This document shows, in pieces, positions 52,533 through 60,388 of a DNA stretch of 64,000 nt. The DNA is from SHVO01 sp041906145 (GTDB lineage Bacteria > Pseudomonadota > Alphaproteobacteria > Rhodospirillales > Rhodospirillaceae), in contig JAYRJU010000007.1 in assembly GCA_041906145.1 (NCBI GenBank), forward strand, positions 62,001 to 126,000, in the 5' to 3' direction. Position numbers and translations under genes: made by a program. The notes under the pieces are model-generated. The model was not told the origin of the DNA, searched no databases, and saw nothing but the letters and a program-made list of their open reading frames with translations. Every line of letters begins with the position of its first letter. Position 1 is the first letter of the stretch.

Positions 52533-52745
52533 ATGGCATCCTCAAAACATCCAGAGACGAATCGCCATCACGGCGGGCCCGGCTCCAGCCACCAGAGTCC
52601 AGACCGGTTGGATCCCACCCTGAACCCCAAAATCTCGCCGTCCGATCTTCACCAACACCAAGGCAGACACAGCCGGGTGTCGGGTGGGGGCGGAGAAGCA
52701 GACAGTCATCACTCGCATCAAGAGCGCATAAAAGGTGAGACTTAA
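52533..52745 (+). CDS. Small His-rich hydrophilic protein
   Basis: 70 residues starting 2 bp after the previous stop. Low complexity, with many His, Ser and Gly (RHHGGPGSSHQSPDRL, SDLHQHQGRHSR, DSHHSHQERIKG). No fold expected; metal binding through His clusters is conceivable. A perfect terminator follows 5 bp later, which supports that this is the true end of a two-gene transcript. Confidence 0.5.
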   Translation: MASSKHPETNRHHGGPGSSHQSPDRLDPTLNPKISPSDLHQHQGRHSRVSGGGGEADSHHSHQERIKGET

Positions 52746-52750
52746 AAGGA

Positions 52751-52785
52751 AAGGGCGGGATGTAAAAAACATCCCGCCCTTTTTT
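52751..52785. terminator. Bidirectional rho-independent terminator
   Basis: Perfect 12-bp stem AAGGGCGGGATG / CATCCCGCCCTT, loop TAAAAAA, followed by TTTTT; the minus strand also ends in T after the stem. Serves both the small genes at 52339-52745 and the convergent gene ending at 52799. Confidence 0.85.
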
Positions 52786-52798
52786 CATATCGCCGCCG

Positions 52799-53260
52799 TT
52801 ACTTGGATGGCGGTCCGCTCGGCTGGGCCGCACCCTTCACGCCGGCGTCGTTCGACTTCAGGTCGTTACGCAGCGGGGTTTGGGTGAGACGCGCTTCATA
52901 GCGCTTTTGAACGGTCATCTGTTCATCGCTTGTTGCGGCCTTGAGCATATCCGAAGAGCAATCGGCCTGTTCTTTGGCTGAAAGGCGCGTGTCCGAGCAA
53001 ATTAGCGCGGACGTCGCGATGGTTGGCGAGGAACCGGTGGTCGCCGACGCGCCCGAACGGGGCTCGACAACGACTTGGGTTGAAGTAGTCGACGGCACCT
53101 GAATGCGTTCCTGAGTGACGGCGATATTGGAATCGGCATTCTTCACACCGGCTTCATCAGAGCGCAGATCATTGCGCAGCGGGGTGGAGGTGGGCTCGGA
53201 CGCGAACGTCGGGACCGCAAAGGCGGAAGCGAGCAGCGCACCAATGAGAAGTTTCTTCAT
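52799..53260 (-). CDS. Secreted protein with two TPLRNDL-AGVK motifs (paralog of 53450)
   Basis: 153 residues with a signal peptide (MKKLLIGALLASAFAVPTFA). Two copies of a short motif: TPLRNDLRSDEAGVKNA right after the signal and TPLRNDLKSNDAGVKGA near the C-terminus. Between them lie a Ser/Thr-rich linker and a Cys pair (CSDTRLSAKEQADCSSDM). The neighbour at 53450 has the same Cys-pair segment and one copy of the motif. No known domain. An AAAGGAGATCAATCC site precedes the ATG. Confidence 0.75.
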   Translation of the reverse strand: MKKLLIGALLASAFAVPTFASEPTSTPLRNDLRSDEAGVKNADSNIAVTQERIQVPSTTSTQVVVEPRSGASATTGSSPTIATSALICSDTRLSAKEQADCSSDMLKAATSDEQMTVQKRYEARLTQTPLRNDLKSNDAGVKGAAQPSGPPSK

Positions 53261-53449
53261 GGATTGATCTCCTTTTTCTTCGTGATGCGGCCTTCACGAC
53301 CACACTGGAGAGCTAACCCCTGAATTATGGTGATTGTTCGGAAATCCCTTGTTTTATCGCGCCATATTCAACTCTTGCGGCATAGCCGTCCCGCCTGCAC
53401 GCGTAATCTCGTGCGCCGCGCGAGAAGATCGAAGGGCTGTTCGCGGAGC

Positions 53450-53719
53450 CTAGCGGCGGCGGGCGCCTTTAACGCCCGCTTCCTCGGAACGGAGGTCGTT
53501 GCGAAGCGGCGTCATGTTGTTGAGGACCCAGTAGTAGCTGGACATCACGCGCTGGCGTTCGCGGTCCGATTTTGCCATGCGCATCTCTTCGCGACAGTCT
53601 TTTTGCTGGATGGGCTTGAGCCGCGCGTCACTACAGAAGGTTTCGGAGCTGACGTTTTGCGCAAAGGCCGGGATCGCGGATATGGAAGTAAGGACGGCGC
53701 CGATAACGAAAGCTTTCAT
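53450..53719 (-). CDS. Secreted protein with Cys pair and C-terminal TPLRNDL-AGVK motif
   Basis: 89 residues from the ATG at 53719 (AAAGGAGA upstream). Signal peptide MKAFVIGAVLTSISAIPAFAQ, then FCSDARLKPIQQKDCREEM (cysteine pair), a helical segment rich in Arg, and TPLRNDLRSEEAGVKGARRR at the end. Clearly paralogous to the protein at 52799. No recognised domain. Confidence 0.75.
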   Translation of the reverse strand: MKAFVIGAVLTSISAIPAFAQNVSSETFCSDARLKPIQQKDCREEMRMAKSDRERQRVMSSYYWVLNNMTPLRNDLRSEEAGVKGARRR

Positions 53720-53778
53720 GGATCGTCTCCTTTGAAAGGGTCCGCAGGGAAACGAGCATATTCTAACAGAACTGGCGG

Positions 53779-53803
53779 GGAACTGGAGCACGTCGATCAC
53801 GTT
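53779..53803 (+). promoter_or_regulatory. EcfG-type (general stress) promoter, exact match
   Basis: GGAAC, 16 bases, CGTT, exactly the alphaproteobacterial EcfG consensus. It is 35 bp before the ATG of the small gene at 53839. Confidence 0.6.
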
Positions 53804-53838
53804 GAATTTCCGAACGAATATTAGCGAGACGCGTCCTC

Positions 53839-54069
53839 ATGCGGAAAATCATCGAATTCGAGCCCGAAAGCTACGATGCGCTCGTCCTGCTGGCGCGCGA
53901 CCGGATGAGTTCGCTTCAGGAGCTCGCCGACGAGGCGTTCCGCGATCTTCTTGTGAAACACGGTAGGCCGTCGTCCCTCAAAGACGCATTGAGGCGGAGC
54001 CTGAAGAAGACGCCGGCTAAACGCGGCGCTAACCGGCCTGGGCGCCGAGGCGAGGCCAGACCGCCGTGA
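53839..54069 (+). CDS. Small ribbon-helix-helix-like protein of unknown function
   Basis: 76 residues. The start MRKIIEFEPESYDALVLLARDRMSS followed by LQELADEAFRDLLVKHGRP has the beta-helix-helix pattern of ribbon-helix-helix DNA-binding proteins; the tail is Lys/Arg-rich. Similar short proteins are common hypotheticals in Alphaproteobacteria. No toxin gene lies beside it. Overlaps the convergent peroxiredoxin gene by 41 bp and follows an exact EcfG promoter match. Confidence 0.65.
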   Translation: MRKIIEFEPESYDALVLLARDRMSSLQELADEAFRDLLVKHGRPSSLKDALRRSLKKTPAKRGANRPGRRGEARPP

Positions 54070-54586
54070 GATAATTCACGATCGTATCCGGGTCGGTGGT
54101 TTCGTACGGGTCTTGGTCGGCGCCGTTGTCGTTGATGCCAGGTTCCTCGAACCACTTTTCGATGACGCCGTCGTGTACGACCATGGCGTAGCGCCAGCTG
54201 CGGTAGCCGAAGCCTAGATGCTCTTTATTGACCAGCATGCCCATGCGGCGCGTGAAATGACCCGAGCCGTCGGGAATCATCTTTATGTTCTTGATATTCA
54301 GCATTTTCGCCCATTGGAACATGACGAAGGCGTCGTTCACGCTGATGCAGTAGACCTCGTCGATCTTGAGGCGGCGGATTTCTTCGTAGGCGGCCTCGTA
54401 ACCCGGGCACTGTTTGGACGAGCAGGTCGGGGTGTACGCGCCTGGAAGAGAGAAGACGACAGCTCTTTTGCCGGCAAAGAAGTCGGCGGTCGTACGGTCC
54501 TGCCAGCGATAGGGATTAGGCCCCGATATGCTATCGTCACGCACACGGGTCTTGAAGACCACGTCGGGCAGCCGCCGTCCTTCCAT
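54029..54586 (-). CDS. Peroxiredoxin, Prx5 type
   Basis: 185 residues. Peroxidatic Cys in FSLPGAYTPTCSSKQCPGY, the Prx5/AhpE signature, and FVMFQWAKML further on. Reduces hydrogen peroxide and organic peroxides with thioredoxin or glutaredoxin. No fused glutaredoxin domain. No signal peptide, so cytoplasmic. GGAGGACACCC precedes the ATG. Confidence 0.92.
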   Translation of the reverse strand: MEGRRLPDVVFKTRVRDDSISGPNPYRWQDRTTADFFAGKRAVVFSLPGAYTPTCSSKQCPGYEAAYEEIRRLKIDEVYCISVNDAFVMFQWAKMLNIKNIKMIPDGSGHFTRRMGMLVNKEHLGFGYRSWRYAMVVHDGVIEKWFEEPGINDNGADQDPYETTDPDTIVNYLTAVWPRLGAQAG

Positions 54587-54636
54587 GGGTGTCCTCCGAG
54601 TTAAGGCGGTGCGCCCAAAAGGGGCAGCACATACAC

Positions 54637-55020
54637 TTAACTCGCGCGGACAATCACTGTTCCCACCGGCATCAGGCTCAGGCGCGCCAGCTTAAGGTGA
54701 GCCCACGCGAAAGGCAGACCGATGATAGTGATGCCAAGGATCACGGCCCAGAACAGATGGCCGAGGGCCAGCCACCAGCCCGCCAGGATGAACCAGACGA
54801 TATTGCCGATGAAGCTGAGCGCGCCCGCTCCTCTGTGCTCCTCGACCGTTTGGCCAAAGGGGAGAAGCGTGTAAAGCGCGATACGGAATGCGGCGGGAGC
54901 CCAGGGCAGGCCAACGATCGTAATGGCGATCACGCACCCGGCGATGAACCAGCCCGCCGCCATGGCGAAACCGCCGAAGATGATCCAGACGACGTTTAGG
55001 AGAAGCGATCCGGGTCCCAT
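54637..55020 (-). CDS. YccF family membrane protein
   Basis: 127 residues from the ATG at 55020 (AAGG 6-7 bases upstream; an ATG at 55026 abuts it). Two similar halves, each with a helix pair and the motif IxxxITIxGLPxA: VIAITIVGLPWAPAAFRIA and VILGITIIGLPFAWAHLKLA. This double YccF domain (PF03733) is typical. Inner-membrane; function unknown. Confidence 0.9.
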   Translation of the reverse strand: MGPGSLLLNVVWIIFGGFAMAAGWFIAGCVIAITIVGLPWAPAAFRIALYTLLPFGQTVEEHRGAGALSFIGNIVWFILAGWWLALGHLFWAVILGITIIGLPFAWAHLKLARLSLMPVGTVIVRAS

Positions 55021-55037
55021 GGGCATCCTTCTGAAAT

Positions 55038-55067
55038 AAAAAAGGCCGCGGATTGCGCCCCGCGGCC
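55038..55067 (-). terminator. Rho-independent terminator of the DUF1993 gene
   Basis: On the minus strand, GGCCGCG / CGCGGCC stem with a 10-base loop followed by TTTTTT. Confidence 0.75.
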
Positions 55068-55076
55068 CTTGTCCGG

Positions 55077-55580
55077 CTAGTTGCCGAGATAGTCGCGCTT
55101 ACCGATTTCGACACCGGCATGACGCAGGATCGCGTACGTCGCGGTCGCGTGGAAATAGAAGTTCGGCAGCACGAAGTCGGTGAGATAATCGAGGCCCTTG
55201 AAGTGCAGTTCACGCGGACCCGCCTTCAGGGTGATGTCGCGGGTTTCGCAATCCTGGAACTGCTCCGGCTTCAAGCCTTCGAGGAACGCGATCGTCTTGC
55301 CGATGCGCGCCTTCAAGTCCTCGATGGTGGTTTCATTGTCCGGAAAGGACGGAACTTCGACGCCGGCGAGGCGCGCGCCGCATCCCTTAGCGCCATCGCT
55401 CATGATCTGGACCTGACGGGCCAGTGGAAACATGTCGGGGGCCAGGCGGTAGCCGGCGAGCACGGTCGGTTCGACTTTCTTAGCGGCGCAGAACGCGGCG
55501 GCTTTATCGAGAATGGCGGTCATATTCTTCATATAGCGAATCATGACCGGGACGGACGCGTTGTACATATTGATAGCCAT
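55077..55580 (-). CDS. DUF1993 family protein
   Basis: 167 residues of the DUF1993 (PF09351) family, a DinB-like four-helix fold: MYNASVPVMIRYMKNMTAILDKA, LAPDMFPLARQVQIMSDGAKGCGARLAG, TDFVLPNFYFHATATYAILRHAGVEIGKRDYLG. The last two blocks are family hallmarks. Cytoplasmic; function unknown. AGGGGAAA upstream of the ATG and a good terminator downstream. Confidence 0.92.
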   Translation of the reverse strand: MAINMYNASVPVMIRYMKNMTAILDKAAAFCAAKKVEPTVLAGYRLAPDMFPLARQVQIMSDGAKGCGARLAGVEVPSFPDNETTIEDLKARIGKTIAFLEGLKPEQFQDCETRDITLKAGPRELHFKGLDYLTDFVLPNFYFHATATYAILRHAGVEIGKRDYLGN

Positions 55581-55678
55581 CGTGGATTTCCCCTGGTGGA
55601 CGAATTTGAAAGCAATGTCCTATTCGTCCATAGTTCAGGGCCCATTTCCAGCCAAAATCGCGTGTCTTCGGGGACGAT

Positions 55679-56242
55679 TTATTCCCGCAAGTTCCGGAAG
55701 GTCACGGAATAGCGAAGGGCGTCTAGCGCCGGGACGCTGTGCTCCCAGACTGTGCGGGATTCGCCGCTAAGGACATAGAGAGAGCGCGGTGCGATATCGA
55801 CCCAGCGGCGTTCCCAAGCGGCGCCCGTCTTCTTCCGGAACCGCAGCCGTGCGGGCGCGAGAAAAGAGAAGGCGGCGACCTCATCGAACTCCGGCTTGTC
55901 GCGATGCCATCCGATTCCGGCGCCCGGCGCGTATTCGGTGATGAGCGCATGCGCGATGCGGGCGGGCGCTACATTCAGCGCCGCCGCGGCGCGGTCGCGC
56001 AGGGCGAACAGAAATTCCGGGATCGGATCAGCTTCGCGCAGACGGCTGGCCGCATAATCGTAGCGGGCGCCATAAGAAACGATACGACGGTTTCCGAGGT
56101 AGCCGTGGAATTCGAAAGGCTTGAAGTCCAGCGCCGTGAACCGCGCGGCCAGCGCCTGTTCTTCGGCGTGTGTGATTGCGTCCGGCTCGTAAACGAGGCC
56201 CGGCGGCAGAGTTTGCTGAGGGAAAAGATCCGGCTGCGGCAC
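55679..56242 (-). CDS. alkB: AlkB-like alpha-ketoglutarate/Fe(II) dioxygenase
   Basis: 187 residues from a GTG at 56242. HxD iron-binding motif in GIGWHRDKPEFDEVAAFSF, the distal His in WEHSVPALDALRYSVTFRNL and Arg for 2-oxoglutarate in the same segment. NRRIVSYGARYDY is the nucleotide-recognition loop. Oxidative demethylation of alkylated DNA or RNA bases. The sequence is closer to the short AlkB-like proteins than to E. coli AlkB, so substrate range is uncertain. Confidence 0.88.
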   Translation of the reverse strand: MPQPDLFPQQTLPPGLVYEPDAITHAEEQALAARFTALDFKPFEFHGYLGNRRIVSYGARYDYAASRLREADPIPEFLFALRDRAAAALNVAPARIAHALITEYAPGAGIGWHRDKPEFDEVAAFSFLAPARLRFRKKTGAAWERRWVDIAPRSLYVLSGESRTVWEHSVPALDALRYSVTFRNLRE

Positions 56243-56276
56243 GCTTCTTATTTAAGAGGCAAGCCGCAAAATGCCA

Positions 56277-56710
56277 CTAAGCGTGCGGCTTCATGACGCA
56301 TTTGATGCAGCCGTCTTCCTTTTTCTTGAGTTTCTCGTAGAGCCTGGGGCCGTCATCGAGGCTACACGTATGCGTGATGACGAAGGAGGGGTCGATCTGG
56401 CCTTCCTCGATGAACCGCATGAGCTTGTCCACGTAGTTCATCACATTGCACTGGCCCATGCGGATGGTGACGCCTTTTTGGAAGGCGGCGCCGAAGGGGA
56501 CCATGTTGAGGAAGCCCGCATAGACGCCGGAAACCGAGATTGTGCCGCCGGCGCGCACGTTGCGCATGCACTCGCGCAGGGCATGGATGCGGTCCGTGCC
56601 GAGGCCGGTGAGGGCGAGAGCGCGGTCGGCGATCGCGTCGCAGCTGCCGGTGCCATGAGCCTCCATCCCGACCGCTCATAGCCGAGGATGTCACCTTTCT
56701 CCATCGCAGG
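56277..56710 (-). pseudogene. Decayed zinc-type alcohol dehydrogenase (two internal pieces, frameshifted)
   Basis: The 3' piece (56666 to 56277) matches the last third of glutathione-independent formaldehyde-dehydrogenase-like enzymes: MEAHGTGSCDAIADRALAL, GGTISVSGVYAGFLNMVPFGAAFQKG, EEGQIDPSFVITHTCSLDDGP and EDGCIKCVMKPHA. Just upstream, in another frame, APAMEKGDILGYE (about 56710-56670) equals the N-terminal region that normally stands some 190 residues earlier. The catalytic zinc sites and Rossmann core between them are missing. A relic of internal deletion plus frameshift. Confidence 0.75.
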
Positions 56711-56780
56711 CGCAACACTTCGCGAGTTCACGTCCAATTCCGGACGATGCGCCCGTTACGATCGCGAGTTTATTCGCCAT
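56691..56780 (-). pseudogene. N-terminal stub of a short-chain dehydrogenase, fused to the ADH relic
   Basis: From the ATG at 56780 the frame encodes MANKLAIVTGASSGIGRELAK followed by CCACDGER and a stop at 56691. TGASSGIG is the SDR cofactor motif, but the protein ends after 29 residues where the alcohol-dehydrogenase fragment begins. The junction lies near 56700-56715. Together with the ADH pieces it shows a chain of at least two deletions. Confidence 0.7.
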
Positions 56781-56859
56781 GGGGTTTTCTCCTCTTCGAT
56801 TTGCGGCTGTGACCTGCAAACGACCCGGAATCGCGACTGTTCCGTGGCGGGCGGGAGGT

Positions 56860-57999
56860 TTAGTGCTTGATAGTCGCTTCGTTCTGGTTCGGCGCAACAC
56901 CCGGTAATGCAGGGCGCACCGCCCCGGCGATGACCTCCTGGCGGCGGTGCGGTAGGCACCAGGGCATTTCCTCCTGCAGCCAGGCGAGCATTTGTTCGCG
57001 CACGTCGCAGCGCAGGTCCCAGGCGGCGCCGGAGTTCTTCGCGCTGACGAGGATACGCAGCTCTACGTTTTCGTCTTTCAGCTCCGTCACCTGCACGTTG
57101 AATACTTTGCCGTCCCACAACTTCGCACTCTTCACCACCTGTTCGGCCTTCGCGCGAAATGCGGACACCGGGACGCGAGGATCGAGCTGAAACGCGACCG
57201 GAGCAAGCAGCGCCGCGTCCGATCGCGTATAGTTTTGGAAGGGCCTCTCGATGAAATACGAGAGAGGTACGACGAGCCGGCGAAGATCCCACAACCGGAT
57301 TACAACGAAGGCGCCACCGATGTCCTCGACGTTTCCGAACTCATTTTCGACAACTACGACGTCATCGATACGGATGGGCTGCGTGATCGCGATCTGAAGG
57401 CCGGCGATGATGTTCGAGAGCACGGGGCGGGCCGCCAAACCGATTGCGATGCCGGCGACTCCGGCTGATGCAAAAAGACTGACACCAAATTGACGCACTG
57501 CGTCGAAAGCCATCATCGCGGTGGCTGCCGTGACGATGTAGATCAGGACATTCATCGTGCGCTTGAGAATTTTCACCTGTGTGAGGTGTTTACGCGCCAG
57601 AAGGTTGTCGTCAACGTCGATGCGGTAGCGACGGATGTGGAGCGCCGAACCGACATCGACCGCGACGAGACACGTCCATCCGATCAGGATGACCAGTGCG
57701 ACCCAGAACACCTGCGCCGAGATAGCTTTGAGCGCCGCGGGAAAGAGCGGCGATTGCAGGGCGAGATTAACGGCCGTGAGCACAAACGCTGCGCGAATGA
57801 GGCTCCGGACGCGCAGGATAAACGGCTCCCAGAATTCCCGCCTTTTCTTGAGCAGCCGCAAAGCGGCCCGCTCGAATAGGGCATAAAGGCCGATGGCCGC
57901 CAAAGCTGAAATGGCCGCGAGTGCGAGGCCAAACACCCACGCGGGGGCCCATGTCATCGCGCGGTGAAGATATTCGTAGGCCTGATCGACAATGGTCAT
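56860..57999 (-). CDS. Small-conductance mechanosensitive channel family protein (MscS)
   Basis: 379 residues. Four to five N-terminal helices, then the pore helix and MscS core: FGVSLFASAGVAGIAIGLAARPVLSNIIAGLQIAITQPIRIDDVVVV (TM3 and beta domain) and GNVEDIGGAFVVIRLWDLRRLVVPLSYFIERPFQNYTR. A cytosolic alpha/beta domain closes the protein. Protects from osmotic downshock in the family; this is a long-type member without a periplasmic extension. Confidence 0.92.
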   Translation of the reverse strand: MTIVDQAYEYLHRAMTWAPAWVFGLALAAISALAAIGLYALFERAALRLLKKRREFWEPFILRVRSLIRAAFVLTAVNLALQSPLFPAALKAISAQVFWVALVILIGWTCLVAVDVGSALHIRRYRIDVDDNLLARKHLTQVKILKRTMNVLIYIVTAATAMMAFDAVRQFGVSLFASAGVAGIAIGLAARPVLSNIIAGLQIAITQPIRIDDVVVVENEFGNVEDIGGAFVVIRLWDLRRLVVPLSYFIERPFQNYTRSDAALLAPVAFQLDPRVPVSAFRAKAEQVVKSAKLWDGKVFNVQVTELKDENVELRILVSAKNSGAAWDLRCDVREQMLAWLQEEMPWCLPHRRQEVIAGAVRPALPGVAPNQNEATIKH

Positions 58000-58126
58000 G
58001 TCTCAATAACGCGCAAGGCGGGTTGCAGGTTACGCGCCGCACTTCGCGGCTGCAAAACGCCGGCGCGCAAAACGAGCGCCTTACTGCCTCGCGCGCGATG
58101 CAAGGCCTTTAATTCTGAGCGGTCTA

Positions 58127-58151
58127 GGAACAGTCGTGAATCCCTCTCGTT
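58127..58151 (+). promoter_or_regulatory. EcfG-type (general stress) promoter, exact match
   Basis: GGAAC, 16 bases, CGTT, an exact EcfG consensus match, 75 bp before the ATG of the hemerythrin-repeat gene at 58227. Confidence 0.6.
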
Positions 58152-58226
58152 GTCGAAATGATGGCGAGAGCGAGCGCCGCGTCCTGCGGTGCTTGGTGGC
58201 TTTCAAAGTAAAGAGGGAGATCTTCC

Positions 58227-59756
58227 ATGCAGCAGGGGAAAACGGCGAGCGCCGCGGCTTCGAGCGCGTCCACGGGTTCTAAAAAAGGCCCGCGAGCGCA
58301 GCACACGAAATCGAAGCAAAGCGCGGTGGCTTCGACCGAACCTGATGCGTCGAAAAAGACGCAAGGCAAGCCGGGGCGCCCGGCGGGGCGCATGAAAGCA
58401 GCAGCCGCGAAATCCGCGGACATGGATGCAATCGCGCTTCTGAAAAATGACCACCGAACGGTGGAACAGTTGTTCAAGGCTTACGAAGAGGCGCAAGCGA
58501 CCTCGGCAAAAAGCGAGCTCGCGCGTCAGATCTCAATGGAGCTGATCATCCACGCGCACCTGGAAGAGCAAATTTTCTATCCAGCCTGCCGCGAGAAGGG
58601 CGTCGAGGACGATGCCTTGGATGAGGCGCAGGTCGAGCATGACGGCGCGAAGGTCATGATCGCCGACATTTTGGAAGGATCGCCCGACGATCACTACTAC
58701 GACGCCAAGGTGAAGGTGTTGAAGGAATACATCAAGCACCACGTCAATGAGGAAGAGAAGTCGGACGGAATTTTCGCGAAAGCGCGACAGGCAAGTGTGG
58801 ACCTGAGTGAACTTGGTACGCAGCTCAAGTCCATGAAGGACCAACTGACGGCGGAAGGGGATGCCGTAGCGGCCGCGCCGCTAGAAACGCCCTCGCTACA
58901 GCTCAATCACATCAACGCAATGTCGGAGGAGACGCAGATGCCAAGGCAGAGCAATTACGACGATGAAGACGACTTCCGTTCTTCACGCGGTCGCGGCGGC
59001 AATAACCGGTCACGCGACGACGAGGGACGTTTCATGAGTGACGACGATGATCGCGGCGGCCGCGGCCGTTCGTCGCGTTCCAGCTATGATGACGAGGATG
59101 ATAACCGCAGCCGCAGCAGCCGTGGCCGCAATATGGATCGCGATGATCAAGGGCGATTCATGAGCGACGATGACGATGACGATCGCAGCGGACGTGGGCG
59201 CAGCAGCGGCGGCCGCGGACACGGCGGTTGGTTCGGAGATTCGGAGGGTCACGCTGAAGCGGCGCGTCAGCGCGGTTCCAGCAGCCGCTCCTCGCGCTCC
59301 AGCTACGACGATGATGAAGATGACAGCCGATCCTCGCGTGGCCGCGAGGAAAACAACCGCATGCGCGACGACGATGGCCGCTTCGCCAGCGATGACGACG
59401 ACAACCGCGGTGGCCGGAGCCGGTCGTCGCGTTCGAACAATGACGACGATGATGACGATCATTCGTCGCGCGGCCGCGGCGGCGGCGGCCGTGGACATGG
59501 TGGCTGGTTCGGAGATACCGAAGGCCATTCGCGTGCGGCGATGCAACGTCAGCAATCGCAGTCGAGCGGTCAGGATGACGAGGATCGCGGCGGGCGTAGC
59601 CGTGGCCGCAGTCAAAGCGGCAGGAGCCAAAGCAGCCGTAACCAAGGCGGCCGCAGTCAGAGCGGCGGCGGAAGGCATGATGGCCACGGCGGCTGGTTCG
59701 GCGATTCCGAGGGGCATTCCCAGGCGGCGCGCCGCGGCTGGCGTGACCGCGACTAA
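58227..59756 (+). CDS. Hemerythrin-domain protein with long repetitive Asp/Arg/Ser/Gly tail and GHGGWFGD motifs
   Basis: 509 residues. Residues 1-68 are Ala/Ser/Lys-rich; about 70-215 form a hemerythrin HHE domain (LLKNDHRTVEQLF, IIHAHLEEQIFYPA, VEHDGAKVM, IKHHVNEEEK). The rest (240-509) is low-complexity polyampholyte: repeated units of the type RDDEGRFMSDDDDRGGRGRS and SSYDDEDD, with three copies of GHGGWFGD(S/T)EGH followed by xxAA. The last motif resembles plant-like and bacterial stress proteins with GWFGDxEGHxxAA ends. GAGGGAG before the ATG; an exact EcfG promoter match upstream. Probably a di-iron, stress-induced cytoplasmic protein. Confidence 0.85.
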   Translation: MQQGKTASAAASSASTGSKKGPRAQHTKSKQSAVASTEPDASKKTQGKPGRPAGRMKAAAAKSADMDAIALLKNDHRTVEQLFKAYEEAQATSAKSELARQISMELIIHAHLEEQIFYPACREKGVEDDALDEAQVEHDGAKVMIADILEGSPDDHYYDAKVKVLKEYIKHHVNEEEKSDGIFAKARQASVDLSELGTQLKSMKDQLTAEGDAVAAAPLETPSLQLNHINAMSEETQMPRQSNYDDEDDFRSSRGRGGNNRSRDDEGRFMSDDDDRGGRGRSSRSSYDDEDDNRSRSSRGRNMDRDDQGRFMSDDDDDDRSGRGRSSGGRGHGGWFGDSEGHAEAARQRGSSSRSSRSSYDDDEDDSRSSRGREENNRMRDDDGRFASDDDDNRGGRSRSSRSNNDDDDDDHSSRGRGGGGRGHGGWFGDTEGHSRAAMQRQQSQSSGQDDEDRGGRSRGRSQSGRSQSSRNQGGRSQSGGGRHDGHGGWFGDSEGHSQAARRGWRDRD

Positions 59757-59785
59757 ACCTTAGACTCTCCAAGGTGGCAGGGGTC

Positions 59786-59814
59786 GCCGGCCGGGAAGCC
59801 CCGGTCGGCGGCCT
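59786..59814 (+). terminator. Probable terminator of the hemerythrin gene
   Basis: Stem GCCGGCCGGG / CCCGGTCGGC (one G-T pair) with a 4-base loop, followed by a weak GGCCTTCGTTT. Confidence 0.5.
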
Positions 59815-59831
59815 TCGTTTGAATCGAGGGC

Positions 59832-60379
59832 ATGAACGTTACCCTCGTAAATCTATTTCTTCTTTTGGTGCTGATGCCCGCATGGCTGCTTGCGGGCCTC
59901 GCGGACTGGTGGTGTCATCGGCGTGCCTACATTGAGCAAAATGGTGGGGTGAAGGAATCCTTGATCCATCTCGTGCTGTCGGCCCAGGCGGCCGTGGCGA
60001 TCATGCCGGCGCTGGAGATAAACGCGGCGAGTATCGCGAACATAGGCGTGATGTTCGTCGCCCATGAATTGACGACCACCTAGACGTTCGTGTTGCAACT
60101 CCCGAGCGTCCCTTGACGCCGACGGAGGGGAGAGTTCACAATTTTTTGACCGGCATCCCTTTTGCCGGATTGTTGCTTGTGATGGCGACGCATAGTGAAC
60201 AGACGGAGGCCCTGTTTGGGTTCGGACGAGCGAGCGCCGACCTTTCGTTACGGTGGAAAGAGCCTGCATTACCGGTTACATACATCGCTGGCTGGATCGG
60301 CGCATCGATCGCCCTGAATGTCCTGCCCTTCCTGGAAGAATTGCTCCGTGGCTTGAGAAGTGCGCGGCATCGGGGTTAA
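59832..60379 (+). pseudogene. Small multi-pass membrane protein gene broken by a stop codon and a frameshift
   Basis: The first part (59832-60080) gives VNLFLLLVLMPAWLLAGLAD, then WWCHRRAYIEQNGG and two helices up to MFVAHELTTT, where a TAG (60081-60083) stands where TGG would be natural. Beyond it the frame continues TFVLQLPS and then shifts; the second part (60110-60379) reads LTPTEGRVHNFLTGIPFAGLLLV and ends in LRGLRSARHRG. Together they form one four-helix protein of about 182 residues, similar to membrane proteins of the WWCHRRAxIE type. Two separate lesions make true gene loss likely. Confidence 0.7.
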
Positions 60380-60388
60380 GGTGCCGCG

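Noticed and set aside
59010..59763. Long overlapping open frames on both strands across the hemerythrin tail
   Set aside because: They are mirror products of the GC-rich repeats encoding the Asp/Arg/Ser/Gly tail; composition is Ala/Thr/Arg/Val monotony without a start context.
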